Shown: positions 24,162-33,993 of the stretch, piece after piece | Layout: the number at the start of each line of letters is the position of its first letter | How positions within the stretch are numbered: position 1 is the stretch's first letter | Source of the DNA: Chitinophagaceae bacterium | GTDB taxonomy: Bacteria > Bacteroidota > Bacteroidia > Chitinophagales > Chitinophagaceae | Direction: 5' to 3' | Assembly (NCBI GenBank): GCA_947456055.1 | Contig: CANGSR010000007.1 | Location: 1 to 36,489 of the forward strand | Length of the DNA stretch: 36,489 nucleotides | Position numbers and translations under genes: made by a program | The notes under the pieces: model-generated | What the model was told of the DNA's origin: nothing | Database searches by the model: none | What the model saw: only the letters and a program-made list of their open reading frames with translations

Positions 24162-25877
24162 ATGAAATCAAGACTTGTTATAGGTGTTTTTGCAATCTTG
24201 TATTTGCCATCAGGCCTATATGGGCAGTTGGCTGATACCACTATAAATCCCTATTCATATAGCAGCAAGAAGTCTTTTGCAGGTAATAATGGCTGTGTGG
24301 TTTGTGCGCATCCGCTGGCATCAAAAGTTGGGCTTAGTATACTGATGCAGGGTGGCAATGCTTTTGATGCAGCAATCGCTACTCAATTGGCTTTGGCCGT
24401 TGTTTATCCTGAGGCAGGGAATATTGGTGGGGGAGGTTTTATGGTAGCACACCTTCAAAACGGCAAATCTGTTGCATTGGATTTTAGAGAGGTAGGGCCA
24501 GGAAAAGCAAAGGAGCAAATGTATATCGATCCTAAAACCAATAAATTGATTCCAGATTTATCACAGGAAGGCCATTTGTCGGTAGGGGTGCCAGGCACGG
24601 TGGCAGGATTGTTTGCGACAATGAAATATGCCCGATTGCCCTTTTCCCAGCTAATTCAACCAGCTATAGACCTGGCAAAAAATGGTTATACTATTACTCA
24701 AAGGGAAGCGGATAATCTGAATAGCACCAAAAGTAAATTTCTGGAACTTAACCAAGTATCCCCCGTATTTGTGAAAACAATCAGCACCTGGCATGCAGGT
24801 GATACCCTAATACAAAAAGACCTTGCCCAGACACTGGAAAATATTAAGAAATATGGTGCTAATGGTTTTTATAAGGGGAACACAGCTACGCAAATAATTG
24901 CTGAAATGGACCGTGGTGGGGGTATCATCAGTAAAAAGGATTTAGCTAATTACAAGTTTAAGGAAAGGACACCATCTGAATTTGACTATAGGGGCTACCA
25001 CATTATTACCATGCCATTGCCTTCGAGTGGTGGAGTACTGTTACAACAAATGCTCAAGATGCTGGAAACAAGGCCAGTGGCGCAGATGGGCTTCCAAAGT
25101 GCAAGAAGTGTACAATTAATAACAGAAGTGGAAAGGAGAGCCTTTGCCGATAGGGCAGAATACTTAGGTGACCCTGATTTTGTGGATGTGCCGGTGGCAA
25201 AGCTGACAAGTGAGGAATACATAAAGAAACGCATGGCTGATTATGATAGTACAAAGGCTTGTGTAAGTGCAAAAGTTAAAGCTGGACTTGTGGCGGAAAG
25301 TGAACAGACGACTCATTTAAGCATAATTGATAAGGAGGGTAATTGTGTATCTATTACTACAACACTTAATGGTTTATACGGAAGTAAAACCGTAGTGGCT
25401 GGAGCAGGATTTTTATTGAATAATGAAATGGACGATTTTAGTGCCCAGCCTGGAACACCTAATATGTATGGTGCAATAGGTGGAAAGGCAAATGCAATAG
25501 CACCAGGTAAAAGAATGCTAAGTAGCATGTCGCCCACAATAGTGCTAAAGGGTGGGAAACCTTTTATGATAGTAGGCACACCGGGTGGCACTACTATTAT
25601 CACCTCAGTACTACAAAGTATTATAAATGTAATTGACTATGGTATGAATGCCAGTGATGCGGTAAATAAGCCCAAATTTCACCATCAGTGGTTGCCTGAC
25701 AGGATAGATATAGAAGACGGATTTCCACATGAATTAAGGGCGCAATTGGAACTAATGGGCTATAAATTGAATGTTCGCAAACCCTGGAGCCGGACAGAAA
25801 TGATAATAGTAACAGATAACCATACATTAGATGCCGCAGCTGATAGCCGTGGGGATGATAGTGTGGAGGGCCTTTGA
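24162..25877 (+). CDS. ggt: Gamma-glutamyltransferase, periplasmic
   Basis: This N-terminal-nucleophile hydrolase cleaves the gamma-glutamyl bond of glutathione and transfers or hydrolyses the glutamyl group in the periplasm. Its 571 residues fit the family. It has a signal peptide (about 1-22), then GGNAFDAAIATQLALAVVYP and GNIGGGGFMV in the large subunit. The autoproteolysis site and nucleophile are T383 in ESEQTTHLSIIDKEGN, followed by the small subunit with SSMSPTIVLKGGKP and GTPGGTTIITSVLQ. Self-cleavage before T383 is expected to give two subunits. A 14-bp palindrome (24118-24131) just upstream could be an operator. Confidence 0.97.
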   Translation: MKSRLVIGVFAILYLPSGLYGQLADTTINPYSYSSKKSFAGNNGCVVCAHPLASKVGLSILMQGGNAFDAAIATQLALAVVYPEAGNIGGGGFMVAHLQNGKSVALDFREVGPGKAKEQMYIDPKTNKLIPDLSQEGHLSVGVPGTVAGLFATMKYARLPFSQLIQPAIDLAKNGYTITQREADNLNSTKSKFLELNQVSPVFVKTISTWHAGDTLIQKDLAQTLENIKKYGANGFYKGNTATQIIAEMDRGGGIISKKDLANYKFKERTPSEFDYRGYHIITMPLPSSGGVLLQQMLKMLETRPVAQMGFQSARSVQLITEVERRAFADRAEYLGDPDFVDVPVAKLTSEEYIKKRMADYDSTKACVSAKVKAGLVAESEQTTHLSIIDKEGNCVSITTTLNGLYGSKTVVAGAGFLLNNEMDDFSAQPGTPNMYGAIGGKANAIAPGKRMLSSMSPTIVLKGGKPFMIVGTPGGTTIITSVLQSIINVIDYGMNASDAVNKPKFHHQWLPDRIDIEDGFPHELRAQLELMGYKLNVRKPWSRTEMIIVTDNHTLDAAADSRGDDSVEGL

Positions 25878-25899
25878 TGCAACATTAGGCAATTATTGG

Positions 25900-26391
25900 T
25901 TATGGGTAATTAGCAGCATCAGGTTTTACTGTATATTTAGGAATGGCAAAATAGGTCTCCTTACCTTTGTATTTATAAGATAATAATGCTACTCCTTTAT
26001 ATTTTACAGGTGGTTTTGGCGGAGCAATTTTCTTTACATTGGGGTCGCCGGGGGGATTTAATTCCGCATACTGGTTGTGTGCTGTTCCAACCCTGATTTG
26101 GAATTTGACTGATTTTTTAGATTTAAATCTGATGGTATTCCCGGTTGCAGTTTCTTTTTCATCGGTAATTATCAAAGGACAGGCTTCCTGTCCAATCCAG
26201 ATAGTATCTGGATTGGGAGCAGATTTAAATCCCTTAAATTCAATGTCGAAATGGTTGTAAGTTCCCGACCTGCCTGCTGCCCCTCCAAACCATTGTTGTT
26301 CAGACGAACTAATGATTTTTATGGTTTGTCCACGTGAAGTAAAATTGTTGAGTAGGAGGAAGCAAAGTAGTAAGCTAATGGCTGGTTTCAT
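25900..26391 (-). CDS. Secreted hypothetical protein
   Basis: I do not recognise this 163-residue protein. A signal peptide (about 1-21, ending SRGQ) precedes a strand-rich mature part containing WFGGAAGRSGTYNHFDIEFK and a proline-rich stretch (PPGDPNVKKIAPPKPPVKYK). It is convergent with ggt, with only 22 bp between the stop codons. No terminator is visible there. Confidence 0.7.
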   Translation of the reverse strand: MKPAISLLLCFLLLNNFTSRGQTIKIISSSEQQWFGGAAGRSGTYNHFDIEFKGFKSAPNPDTIWIGQEACPLIITDEKETATGNTIRFKSKKSVKFQIRVGTAHNQYAELNPPGDPNVKKIAPPKPPVKYKGVALLSYKYKGKETYFAIPKYTVKPDAANYP

Positions 26392-26489
26392 AAATCTATT
26401 ATTCGATTTGCTAAATTAGGCTATTTGTTGTCTTGTTCAGCAAATTTTGATTTGATATTTCATTATGGAAGATATTTAACTTTTATTGT

Positions 26490-26523
26490 AAAAAAAATAA
26501 GGCTACCCTGTTTGGATAGCCTT
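26490..26523 (-). terminator. Rho-independent terminator of the DUF2911 gene
   Basis: AAGGCTA (26499-26505) pairs with TAGCCTT (26517-26523). On the minus strand a run of T follows. It lies 24 nt after the stop codon at 26547. Confidence 0.85.
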
Positions 26524-26546
26524 TTAAGTTGATGTAATAGAGTTAA

Positions 26547-27416
26547 TTAATCACGCTCTTGCCTGTGGTGGGCAGATTGCATGTTTATTTCATGAATTAG
26601 TTTTTCGTTATTGCGGTTGTACTCACCTTCCATTGCAGTTCCCTTAGCTACTTCCATAGATTTTTTAGCGGCAGCAATAGCATTTTCTTTATTGCCAAGT
26701 TTGCGCTCAATACGTGCTTTTAGGTACCACATATAGTAAGCCTTAGGCTCGGTCATCAATGCTGTATCAACATAGTTTTTAGCCAGGTCAAGGTTTTTAT
26801 CAGACTCGTAGTAATAATTAGCTGCCTGGAAATAAGGCCTTGAAGGTGGATGATTGATTGCGTTGTCGATATTTTTTTCAACCTGGTCTCTGTTACGGGC
26901 TACAACAGGCAGATAAACTACTGTTCTTTCCCAAACAATAGCAATTTTACAGGTGTTAAAAGTAAGGTCAGTTACATTGATGGTGAATGTTTGGCATTCA
27001 TCTTCCATATGTTCAGGTTTTACTTTGAACCTTGCAATGTCAAATTCTTTTGGGTAACCCTCTGCACCCATGCTGCCCGGGGCAGTAGTTAATACCACTT
27101 CCCATGTTTCTTTACCAGGAATTGAATAAAGGGTATACTCGCCAGCCTTGATTTTTTGGCCACATATTTCCAGGTCTTCACCAGTTTTTATTTTGGTAGG
27201 CGCATTGGCCCCTGTGCGCCATGGTTTGCCAAAAGGTATAAGGTCGCCATAAATTTTGCGGCCCCTCATAGACGGCCTGCTATAGCTAATCTCGATAGAT
27301 GTCAATGAGAAATCCTGGGAGATTTTTGTAGTAGGGCTTAGGGATGGCGTTTTAAGTTGTGAATAACCACCAAATGATGCTGCTATAAGCAACAAGGATA
27401 GAAGAAAACGTTTCAT
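26547..27416 (-). CDS. Secreted DUF2911 domain protein with C-terminal TPR-like helices
   Basis: This 289-residue exported protein has a signal peptide (ending GYSQ) and a DUF2911 domain (about 25-170), recognised by SIEISYSRPSMRGRKIYGDL, PFGKPWRTGANAPTKI and AGEYTLYSIPGKETWEVVL. The C-terminal region (about 190-280) is helical and resembles two tetratricopeptide repeats (NYYYESDKNLDLAKNYVDTA; KARIERKLGNKENAIAAAKK). The family is abundant in Bacteroidota and has no known function. It is monocistronic, with its own terminator. Confidence 0.9.
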   Translation of the reverse strand: MKRFLLSLLLIAASFGGYSQLKTPSLSPTTKISQDFSLTSIEISYSRPSMRGRKIYGDLIPFGKPWRTGANAPTKIKTGEDLEICGQKIKAGEYTLYSIPGKETWEVVLTTAPGSMGAEGYPKEFDIARFKVKPEHMEDECQTFTINVTDLTFNTCKIAIVWERTVVYLPVVARNRDQVEKNIDNAINHPPSRPYFQAANYYYESDKNLDLAKNYVDTALMTEPKAYYMWYLKARIERKLGNKENAIAAAKKSMEVAKGTAMEGEYNRNNEKLIHEINMQSAHHRQERD

Positions 27417-27517
27417 TTAAGTATTGTGTTTGAGTGTGCAAATTACGTTGTAACGTGTATAATAGATGAAAATGGGAAAGTAATTTTTAGAAAATGACAA
27501 TGCTTGGGTCTGGTTGA

Positions 27518-27853
27518 CTATTTTTTGGTCTTCTTTTCTTTCTTTTCAACTTCTATTTTGCTTACATAATCCATCGCCAATTGGGCGTAATATTTCCATT
27601 GGGATGCGTGTTCTTCGCCCATTTGTACCCATCCGTTCATGGGGCGACCATCCATAGGGTCGAATATTTTGGTGCCGGAAAGTTTTAATGCGGCCCTCTC
27701 ATCATCAGCAGGAAGTTTGAATATCATATCGCCTTTGCGGTACATGACGCCTGCCTTGCCATTTAAAGCCTTGATACATAATGCTCCAAACATTTTTCCT
27801 TTTGTAGTATCTGGTATAGCATCTGCTATTTCGTTGAAAATATTTTCGCCCAT
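27518..27853 (-). CDS. TfoX N-terminal domain-like protein
   Basis: This 111-residue cytosolic protein contains a TfoX_N-type domain: KGKMFGALCIKALNGKAGVM, MIFKLPADDERAALKL and FDPMDGRPMNGWVQM. It ends in a lysine-rich tail (KIEVEKKEKKTKK). TfoX/Sxy regulates competence genes in gammaproteobacteria, but the isolated N-terminal domain in this phylum has no established role, so a competence function should not be assumed. Confidence 0.8.
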   Translation of the reverse strand: MGENIFNEIADAIPDTTKGKMFGALCIKALNGKAGVMYRKGDMIFKLPADDERAALKLSGTKIFDPMDGRPMNGWVQMGEEHASQWKYYAQLAMDYVSKIEVEKKEKKTKK

Positions 27854-28283
27854 ATATGTTCTTGGTTATATGTAGGAATATTATTTTTCAAAAGTAGCTA
27901 AAAAAGTAGAAAAATTAACCTTGATATTTCGTCCGGTTTTAGTTAAATTGCATAGGCTTAATCGTTGGAAACTGAAAAATATACCATTTCTGCATAGAAA
28001 AAGCATTGGTAATTAGATGCTCAGTAAATATTTGTTATGTGATTAATGTTTTGAATTGTTTGATTTGTCGAATATAAAATTTGCACGTATTTATTGTTGT
28101 TATTTTATTTTGTTTTAGTTCGTTTTAGTTCGTTTCTAGCTGATAACTATCAATGCAATAGCTGCTAATTATCAGTTATAATTAGAATATATAATTTGAA
28201 ATTTGCAGTTAAACCCGATGGTTTATGGTGGAGTTCTATTATTAAGGTAATGTCAGCTTTTGGTGTGATTTAAATTGTTTATT
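27854..28283. other. 430-bp divergent intergenic region with tandem 10-bp repeat
   Basis: There is no gene in this AT-rich region between the TfoX-like gene and the giant kinase. It contains a candidate promoter for the TfoX-like gene (27889-27896) and three tandem 10-bp units of GTTTTAGTTC (28112-28121, 28122-28131 and a diverged copy at 28132-28141). It also has CTGATAA about 30 nt before TTATCAG, a loose inverted repeat. The kinase promoter was not identified. Confidence 0.6.
27889..27896 (-). promoter_or_regulatory. Candidate -7 box for the TfoX-like gene
   Basis: The minus strand reads TACTTTTG, an exact TAnnTTTG match, 35 nt before the ATG. No -33 element is apparent. Confidence 0.35.
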
Positions 28284-31200
28284 ATGCAGAATGTTTTTGA
28301 TGTATACAAGGCTGTAGTTGATAATATTGAAGACTTTGCCATTTTGCAAATCGATTCTGAAGGGATAATTACATTCTGGAATAAGGGAGCGGAGCGTATC
28401 AGGGGGTACTCAACCAACGAAATGGTGGGCAGCCATTTCAAAATACTATTTACCGGTGAGGAATTAGAAAATAACATCCCTGAAAAATTAATAGAGGAAG
28501 CTACAGAAAAGGGGCACTCGTCCTACCAGGGCTGGAGAACCCGAAAGGATGGTTCCCTGTTTTATGGTGACGTCGTATTTACGGCACTTTTTGATAAGGA
28601 TAATACATTGACAGGGTATACCAAAGTGGTGCATGATATTACCGATTCTATAAATTCAATTGATACAGGTAATAATAAAAGTGCATTAGTTAATGATGTG
28701 AAGGATTTGGTATGGAGCGTAGATAAAAAATTTAGGTTATTGGCATCCAATATCCAGTTTGTGGCCCTGGTGGAACAGATAACAGGCAATCATGTAAGAA
28801 AGGGAGATGATCTTTGCCTGGGTTCACTGGGTAAGAAAAAGCTGCTTGCATTCAAAAAATATTATGATAGGGCATTTGCCGGTGAATCATTTACAATTAC
28901 AGATAACATACTTCATCCCTCAGAACAATGGTTTGAAGTAAGTTTCAGACCGGTATTTTTTGAAAACAAGATAGTAGGTGTGGGTTGTATAGGCCATGAT
29001 ATTACTTCAATAAAGCTAGCCGAAAAACTACAGGAGATTAATGAAAAGCGTTATCGCTCACTCATCGAAAATAGTATTGATGGTATTGTTGTTTTATCAG
29101 CCGAATCGAAACCTGTTTTTATTACACCATCAGTTAAGGCGATTGTAGGATATACCCCATCAGAGTTGATGGAGATGAATTTGTTTAGCCTCATTCATCC
29201 TGACGACATTCCCAGGGGCCAGGCCTTGATTGCGGAGGTTTTTAAAAATCCCGGTGTGCCTTTTGCAGGACTTGTTAAGCAAATGCGCCATAAAGACGGC
29301 AGCTGGAGATGGGTGGAATTTACCATCACCAATATGCTTAATGACCCAAACATTAATGGTATTGTAGAAAATTTCAGGGATATAACCCAGCGTAAAAACG
29401 ACGAAATAGCTCTTGCCAAAAGTGAAGAAAGGCTTAATTGGGCACAGCAGATAGCTCATTTGGGCAGTTGGGAATTAGATTGTAAGAAAGGGGTGGCAAT
29501 ATTGTCTGATGAATTATGCAGGATGTATGGTTTAACTACGGATAATAACCAACATCCATTTGAAGATTGGATAGCATATGTGCACCCTGATGACAGGGAG
29601 GCTGTTAGGTCAATTATTGAAAATGCAGATATTAGCAAATTAAACTCTCAATTATCTTTCCGGGTAATCAATGATTATGGGGAGATAAGAAATCACCAAT
29701 TATCAGCCAGGTATATCCTTGATAATGATAAAAACCTTGTACAGGTACAGGGTATAATCCAGGATATTACAGAAAGTGTACACGCAGAAATAAGCAGGCA
29801 ACAAAGTGAAATAAGATTTAAGTCACTAATTGAAAATAGCAAGGAGGGTGTAGCGATACTATCAGTAGAAGGCGATATTATATATATGTCACCCTCTACA
29901 ACATCAATACTGGGTTATACATCTGAGGAAATGTCCAGTATAAATGTTTTTGACTTGGTACACCCTGATGATGTACTACCTTCTTTACAGGCAATTTCAA
30001 AAGTATTAGAAAATCCAGGCATCCCCATGCCTGGGCATACTGGCCGCATGAGGCATAAAGATGGTACATGGAGGTGGATTGAAGCAATTGTTACCAATTT
30101 GCTACACGATCCATCAATTGGTGGTATAGTTGATAATTTTAGGGATGTAACTGAAAGCAAGATAGCTGAAGAGAAAATAATACATGCCAACAGGCTTTAT
30201 TCATTTATTAGCCAGGTTAACAAGGCAATTATACATATAAGAGATGAGAAGCTCCTGCTTAAGGAGGTTTGTAACATTGCAGTAGAAACAGGCAAATTTA
30301 AAATGGCCTGGATGGGAAAGGTGGTAGAGGGTTACAATAAAGTTGAACCATTTATTTCGACCGGTGATACCAATAATTACCTGGATAAAATAGAAATTTC
30401 AATAAATGATAATGTCCCTGAGGGATTTGGACCCGCAGGTAATGCTTACCGGACAGGTAAAAGTTATTTTTGTAATGATATTCAGTCTGAACATAACATG
30501 GCCAGTTGGCAAAAACAGGCCAAAAAATCTGATTATCGATCTAATATATGTATACCTGTCTTTAAGTCAGGCAAAATAGTTTATACTTTCTCATTGTATT
30601 CAGATGAAGTGAATTTTTTTGATAATGAAGAAGTGAAGTTATTGGATGAGGTAACAGCAGATATTTCATATGCTATTGAAGCCATAGAAAGGGATATTAT
30701 GGCAAAAATTGCTGATGAAAAATTGAAGCAAAGTGCCATCCGACTTAAAAAAGCCCAGGAAATAGCGCATTATGGAGCTTGTGAGTTGGATTTTTCAACT
30801 GGTATTGCTACATGGAGCGAAGAATTATGTAAGATTTATGGATTTTCGCCCGAAAATAGGTACTATAATATGGATCAATGGTTCTCTTTTATTCATCCGG
30901 ATGACAGGGAATATGTAAGTAATGTAACTAAAGTTTCTGATGCAACTTTGAATAATGAAGGTTTCTATCATAGAATAATACGTAAAGATGGTCAGGTAAG
31001 GTATCTGAAAACCCAAAGTGTATATGAGCAATCTATTGACGGCAAACCATTAAGGCTTTATGCAGTTTCATTAGATGTAACTGATGTTAAAGAGGCTGAA
31101 GTAAAATTGAATAATGAAAAATTAAAGCTAAAGCAGGCACAGAAAATAGCGCATCTAGGTAGTTGGGAATTTGATAATGTAATTAAAAAGGCGGTTTGGT

Positions 31201-33500
31201 CGGAAGAACATTGTAAGATATATGGTGTTTCAACTGAGAATAATACTTATACATTAGATGCCTGGCTGTCTTTTGTACATCCAGAGGATAGGGAAAATGT
31301 GGAAATGATTATTGGTACCCATTTGCCTAAATACCAAACCCATAGTTTTTACCATCGAATTATTAGGTTGGATGGTAGTGTGAGATTCTTGTACAGCGAT
31401 TCCTATATAGATTATAATAAAGAAGGCCACCCAATAGGTTTTTATGGTATATCTTACGACATCACCGATCTTAAGGCTACAGAAGAAAAACTAGTAAATG
31501 CTAACAGGCTCTTATCATTTAAGAACCAAATTAATTATGCCATATTGCATGCTAAGGATGAGCAGAGTTTATTTAATGAAGCTTGTAGGTGTGGGGTTGA
31601 ATTAGGTAGGTTTGAATTGGCATGGATAGGTAAGCCAAATGTGGAGACCCGTAGGGTGAGGGTAATGGCCCATGCTAATGCTATACAATATGACCTGGAC
31701 TATTTTTCAAATGTCATTTATGATCCCAAAGGCGCACACGCTAGTGTTATGGCAAGCGGCAAACCATATGTGGTAAATGATTTTACACATGAACCGGAGA
31801 ATAGCAATAGGAGAATATTCACCCGCACAAGAGGTTTCGAGTCTATGCTGGTATTACCATTGAGTAAAAATGGACAGACCATTTATACAATGCACTTCTT
31901 TTCAGCAAAAGCAGGCTTTTTCAATGATGATGAAGTGGTAATCTTATCGGAAGCAGCTAAGGATATTTCATTTGCCTTAGATATGTTTGATAATGAGCAA
32001 TTAAGGAAAATAGCAGAGGATAAGCTGAAGCATAGGAATATTAGGTTGAAACAGGCCCAGGAAATAGCCCACTTCGGAGGTGATGAACTGGATTTTTCTA
32101 CGGGTATAAGTCATTGGTCGGAGCAAATGTGTAAAATATATGGTGTTCCTGTGAAAGATTGTCAGCAAACCTATGATTCCTGGTTGTCTTTTATTCATCC
32201 AGATGACTTGGAGAAGGTAACTAAGATCACTAAAGAGGCCGATGAATTGCTGAGTAATGTAAGCTTTTATCATCGTATAATAAGGAAGGACGGACAAGTA
32301 AGGCATATACATACCAGGCGGCATTTAGAGGTCGATGACTTTAACAGGCCTATTGGTATTTACTCGGTAGCTCATGACATAACAGATATAAAAGAAGCAG
32401 AGGAAGCGGCAAAACAATCGGAGCTTAATATAAGGAAAATTGTGGATTTATTGCCTCAAAGTATTTTTGTGAAAAATACTGCCGGTGAATATGTATTTGC
32501 AAATAATAGTTTTGCGCAACTTGTAGGGTTGAATGAAAGTGAGATTAAATCGAAACAGTTAACTGAGATAATTCCTCCTGGTAATGATATACTTAAGTTA
32601 ACTAATCATGAAATGGAGGTATTGAAAAGGGGGCAGCCATTAACAATACCAAACTACGTATTTGTAGATAATGAAGGTAAATTGCATGTTTTTGATATAA
32701 CTAAAGTGCCTTATGTATTGCCGGGTAGTAGTGAAAAAGCCATCCTGGGAATATGGAGTGATATAACCGATAAGAAAAATGCTGAGTTGGAAAGGAATAA
32801 TATGGTTGCCGATATTATGTTGCGTAATCAGGACTTGGAACAATTTTCGTTTATCGTGTCGCACAATCTAAGGGCGCCAGTTGCCAATGTAATTGGTATT
32901 ACAGATTTATTGCTTAATAAAGATTTCGATAAAAATGAGGAGCGGGATTTCTTGCTTATGCTCTCGAGCTCGGTAGGTAAACTAGATAATGTAATTAAAG
33001 ATCTCAATTATGTGTTGCAATATAAGCATGAGGTGAACGAAAGGCGGGAAAATATTAGTTTCGCACTATTGGTTAGTGAGGTGAAAATTAGTATTCGTAA
33101 GTTGTTTAAGAATGAAGATCTTAAAATTATCAGTGATTTCACATCAGTAAGTGAAATGTTTACAATAAAGAACTATCTTTATAGTATATTTATGAATTTA
33201 ATATCCAACAGTATTAAATACCGACAGCTTGATAAAAAACCAGTAATAGAAATTATCAGCAAAAAGGTGAATAACACGATTGAAATTACTTTCAGAGATA
33301 ATGGGATGGGTATTGATATGGTGAGAAAAGGTGACCAGGTTTTTGGACTGTATAAGCGTTTTCATACTCATACAGAGGGTAAAGGTATGGGCTTGTTTAT
33401 GGTGAAAACCCAGGTTGAAGCCTTAGGAGGTACTATTAGTGTGGAAAGTGAAGTAAATGTAGGAACGACATTTAAAATATTATTTGGAAATATACAATAA
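28284..33500 (+). CDS. Cytosolic multi-PAS/GAF sensor histidine kinase
   Basis: A 1738-residue soluble sensor kinase with no membrane segments. The ATG at 28284 is used rather than the TTG at 28275. Domains by approximate residue: PAS1 1-123, PAS2 136-244, PAS3 250-373, PAS4 376-500, PAS5 506-630, GAF1 634-799, PAS6 813-936, PAS7 937-1063, GAF2 1072-1236, PAS8 1246-1373, PAS9 1376-1503, then the dimerisation/phosphoacceptor domain with His1527 (SFIVSHNLRAPVANV) and an ATPase domain with N-box NLISNSIKY (from N1638), G1 DNGMGID (D1672) and G2 GKGMGLFM (about 1701). PAS6, PAS7 and PAS8 are near copies, as are the two GAF domains, showing internal duplication. The next gene, 6 nt on, encodes its likely receiver partner. 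The signals sensed are unknown. Confidence 0.95.
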   Translation: MQNVFDVYKAVVDNIEDFAILQIDSEGIITFWNKGAERIRGYSTNEMVGSHFKILFTGEELENNIPEKLIEEATEKGHSSYQGWRTRKDGSLFYGDVVFTALFDKDNTLTGYTKVVHDITDSINSIDTGNNKSALVNDVKDLVWSVDKKFRLLASNIQFVALVEQITGNHVRKGDDLCLGSLGKKKLLAFKKYYDRAFAGESFTITDNILHPSEQWFEVSFRPVFFENKIVGVGCIGHDITSIKLAEKLQEINEKRYRSLIENSIDGIVVLSAESKPVFITPSVKAIVGYTPSELMEMNLFSLIHPDDIPRGQALIAEVFKNPGVPFAGLVKQMRHKDGSWRWVEFTITNMLNDPNINGIVENFRDITQRKNDEIALAKSEERLNWAQQIAHLGSWELDCKKGVAILSDELCRMYGLTTDNNQHPFEDWIAYVHPDDREAVRSIIENADISKLNSQLSFRVINDYGEIRNHQLSARYILDNDKNLVQVQGIIQDITESVHAEISRQQSEIRFKSLIENSKEGVAILSVEGDIIYMSPSTTSILGYTSEEMSSINVFDLVHPDDVLPSLQAISKVLENPGIPMPGHTGRMRHKDGTWRWIEAIVTNLLHDPSIGGIVDNFRDVTESKIAEEKIIHANRLYSFISQVNKAIIHIRDEKLLLKEVCNIAVETGKFKMAWMGKVVEGYNKVEPFISTGDTNNYLDKIEISINDNVPEGFGPAGNAYRTGKSYFCNDIQSEHNMASWQKQAKKSDYRSNICIPVFKSGKIVYTFSLYSDEVNFFDNEEVKLLDEVTADISYAIEAIERDIMAKIADEKLKQSAIRLKKAQEIAHYGACELDFSTGIATWSEELCKIYGFSPENRYYNMDQWFSFIHPDDREYVSNVTKVSDATLNNEGFYHRIIRKDGQVRYLKTQSVYEQSIDGKPLRLYAVSLDVTDVKEAEVKLNNEKLKLKQAQKIAHLGSWEFDNVIKKAVWSEEHCKIYGVSTENNTYTLDAWLSFVHPEDRENVEMIIGTHLPKYQTHSFYHRIIRLDGSVRFLYSDSYIDYNKEGHPIGFYGISYDITDLKATEEKLVNANRLLSFKNQINYAILHAKDEQSLFNEACRCGVELGRFELAWIGKPNVETRRVRVMAHANAIQYDLDYFSNVIYDPKGAHASVMASGKPYVVNDFTHEPENSNRRIFTRTRGFESMLVLPLSKNGQTIYTMHFFSAKAGFFNDDEVVILSEAAKDISFALDMFDNEQLRKIAEDKLKHRNIRLKQAQEIAHFGGDELDFSTGISHWSEQMCKIYGVPVKDCQQTYDSWLSFIHPDDLEKVTKITKEADELLSNVSFYHRIIRKDGQVRHIHTRRHLEVDDFNRPIGIYSVAHDITDIKEAEEAAKQSELNIRKIVDLLPQSIFVKNTAGEYVFANNSFAQLVGLNESEIKSKQLTEIIPPGNDILKLTNHEMEVLKRGQPLTIPNYVFVDNEGKLHVFDITKVPYVLPGSSEKAILGIWSDITDKKNAELERNNMVADIMLRNQDLEQFSFIVSHNLRAPVANVIGITDLLLNKDFDKNEERDFLLMLSSSVGKLDNVIKDLNYVLQYKHEVNERRENISFALLVSEVKISIRKLFKNEDLKIISDFTSVSEMFTIKNYLYSIFMNLISNSIKYRQLDKKPVIEIISKKVNNTIEITFRDNGMGIDMVRKGDQVFGLYKRFHTHTEGKGMGLFMVKTQVEALGGTISVESEVNVGTTFKILFGNIQ

Positions 33501-33506
33501 AGTAAA

Positions 33507-33905
33507 ATGGTAGCGCAGACTAATTATGTAGTAATTGATGATGATCCAATAAACAATCTTATTTGCAATAAGAATCTTCAATTATTATTCCCAAATGATG
33601 ACATAAGGACTTTTACAGATCCGGTGGAGGGATACGATTATATTGTAGATAAGTATAACCAACCTGAAACAGGGAGTATTTTATTCTTAGATATTGATAT
33701 GCCATTTCTGAACGGATGGGATATTTTAGAGAAATTTGCAGGGCTACCAAATATCTCAAATGACAACTTTAAGATTTATATTCTTACTTCTTCTATAGCC
33801 AATGAAGATAAAAAACGGTCTAACAGTAATCCACTCGTGTCAGGGTTTATCGAAAAGCCTTTGAATATGTTTCAGTTGAAACGACTGTTTCCTGAGGCGA
33901 ATTAG
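33507..33905 (+). CDS. Single-domain response regulator (receiver only)
   Basis: This is a 132-residue CheY/Spo0F-like receiver with no output domain. The acidic pocket is IDDDP (about residues 10-14), the phosphoacceptor is D62 in LFLDIDMPFLNGWD, the switch residue is in ILTSS, and the conserved lysine is in FIEKPL. It begins 6 nt after the kinase stop, so the two are co-transcribed and it is the probable phosphoacceptor of the PAS/GAF kinase. With no output domain it should act by protein interaction or by passing phosphate onward. A strong hairpin follows. Confidence 0.95.
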   Translation: MVAQTNYVVIDDDPINNLICNKNLQLLFPNDDIRTFTDPVEGYDYIVDKYNQPETGSILFLDIDMPFLNGWDILEKFAGLPNISNDNFKIYILTSSIANEDKKRSNSNPLVSGFIEKPLNMFQLKRLFPEAN

Positions 33906-33920
33906 TATAGGAATTAATTG

Positions 33921-33985
33921 AAAAAAACAGGGCAATACTAAGTAAGATTGGCGATATGCCTTACCTACTTAGTATTGCTCTTTTA
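33921..33985. terminator. Bidirectional terminator between response regulator and hemerythrin genes
   Basis: GCAATACTAAGTA (33932-33944) pairs perfectly with TACTTAGTATTGC (33966-33978). It is flanked by an A-run on the left (33921-33927) and TTTTATATT on the right, so it can end transcripts from either direction between these convergent genes. Confidence 0.85.
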
Positions 33986-33993
33986 TATTATGC

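Noticed and set aside
27518-27853. Competence regulator TfoX
   Set aside because: Only the N-terminal domain type is present. No competence genes are nearby, so the regulatory role was not assigned.
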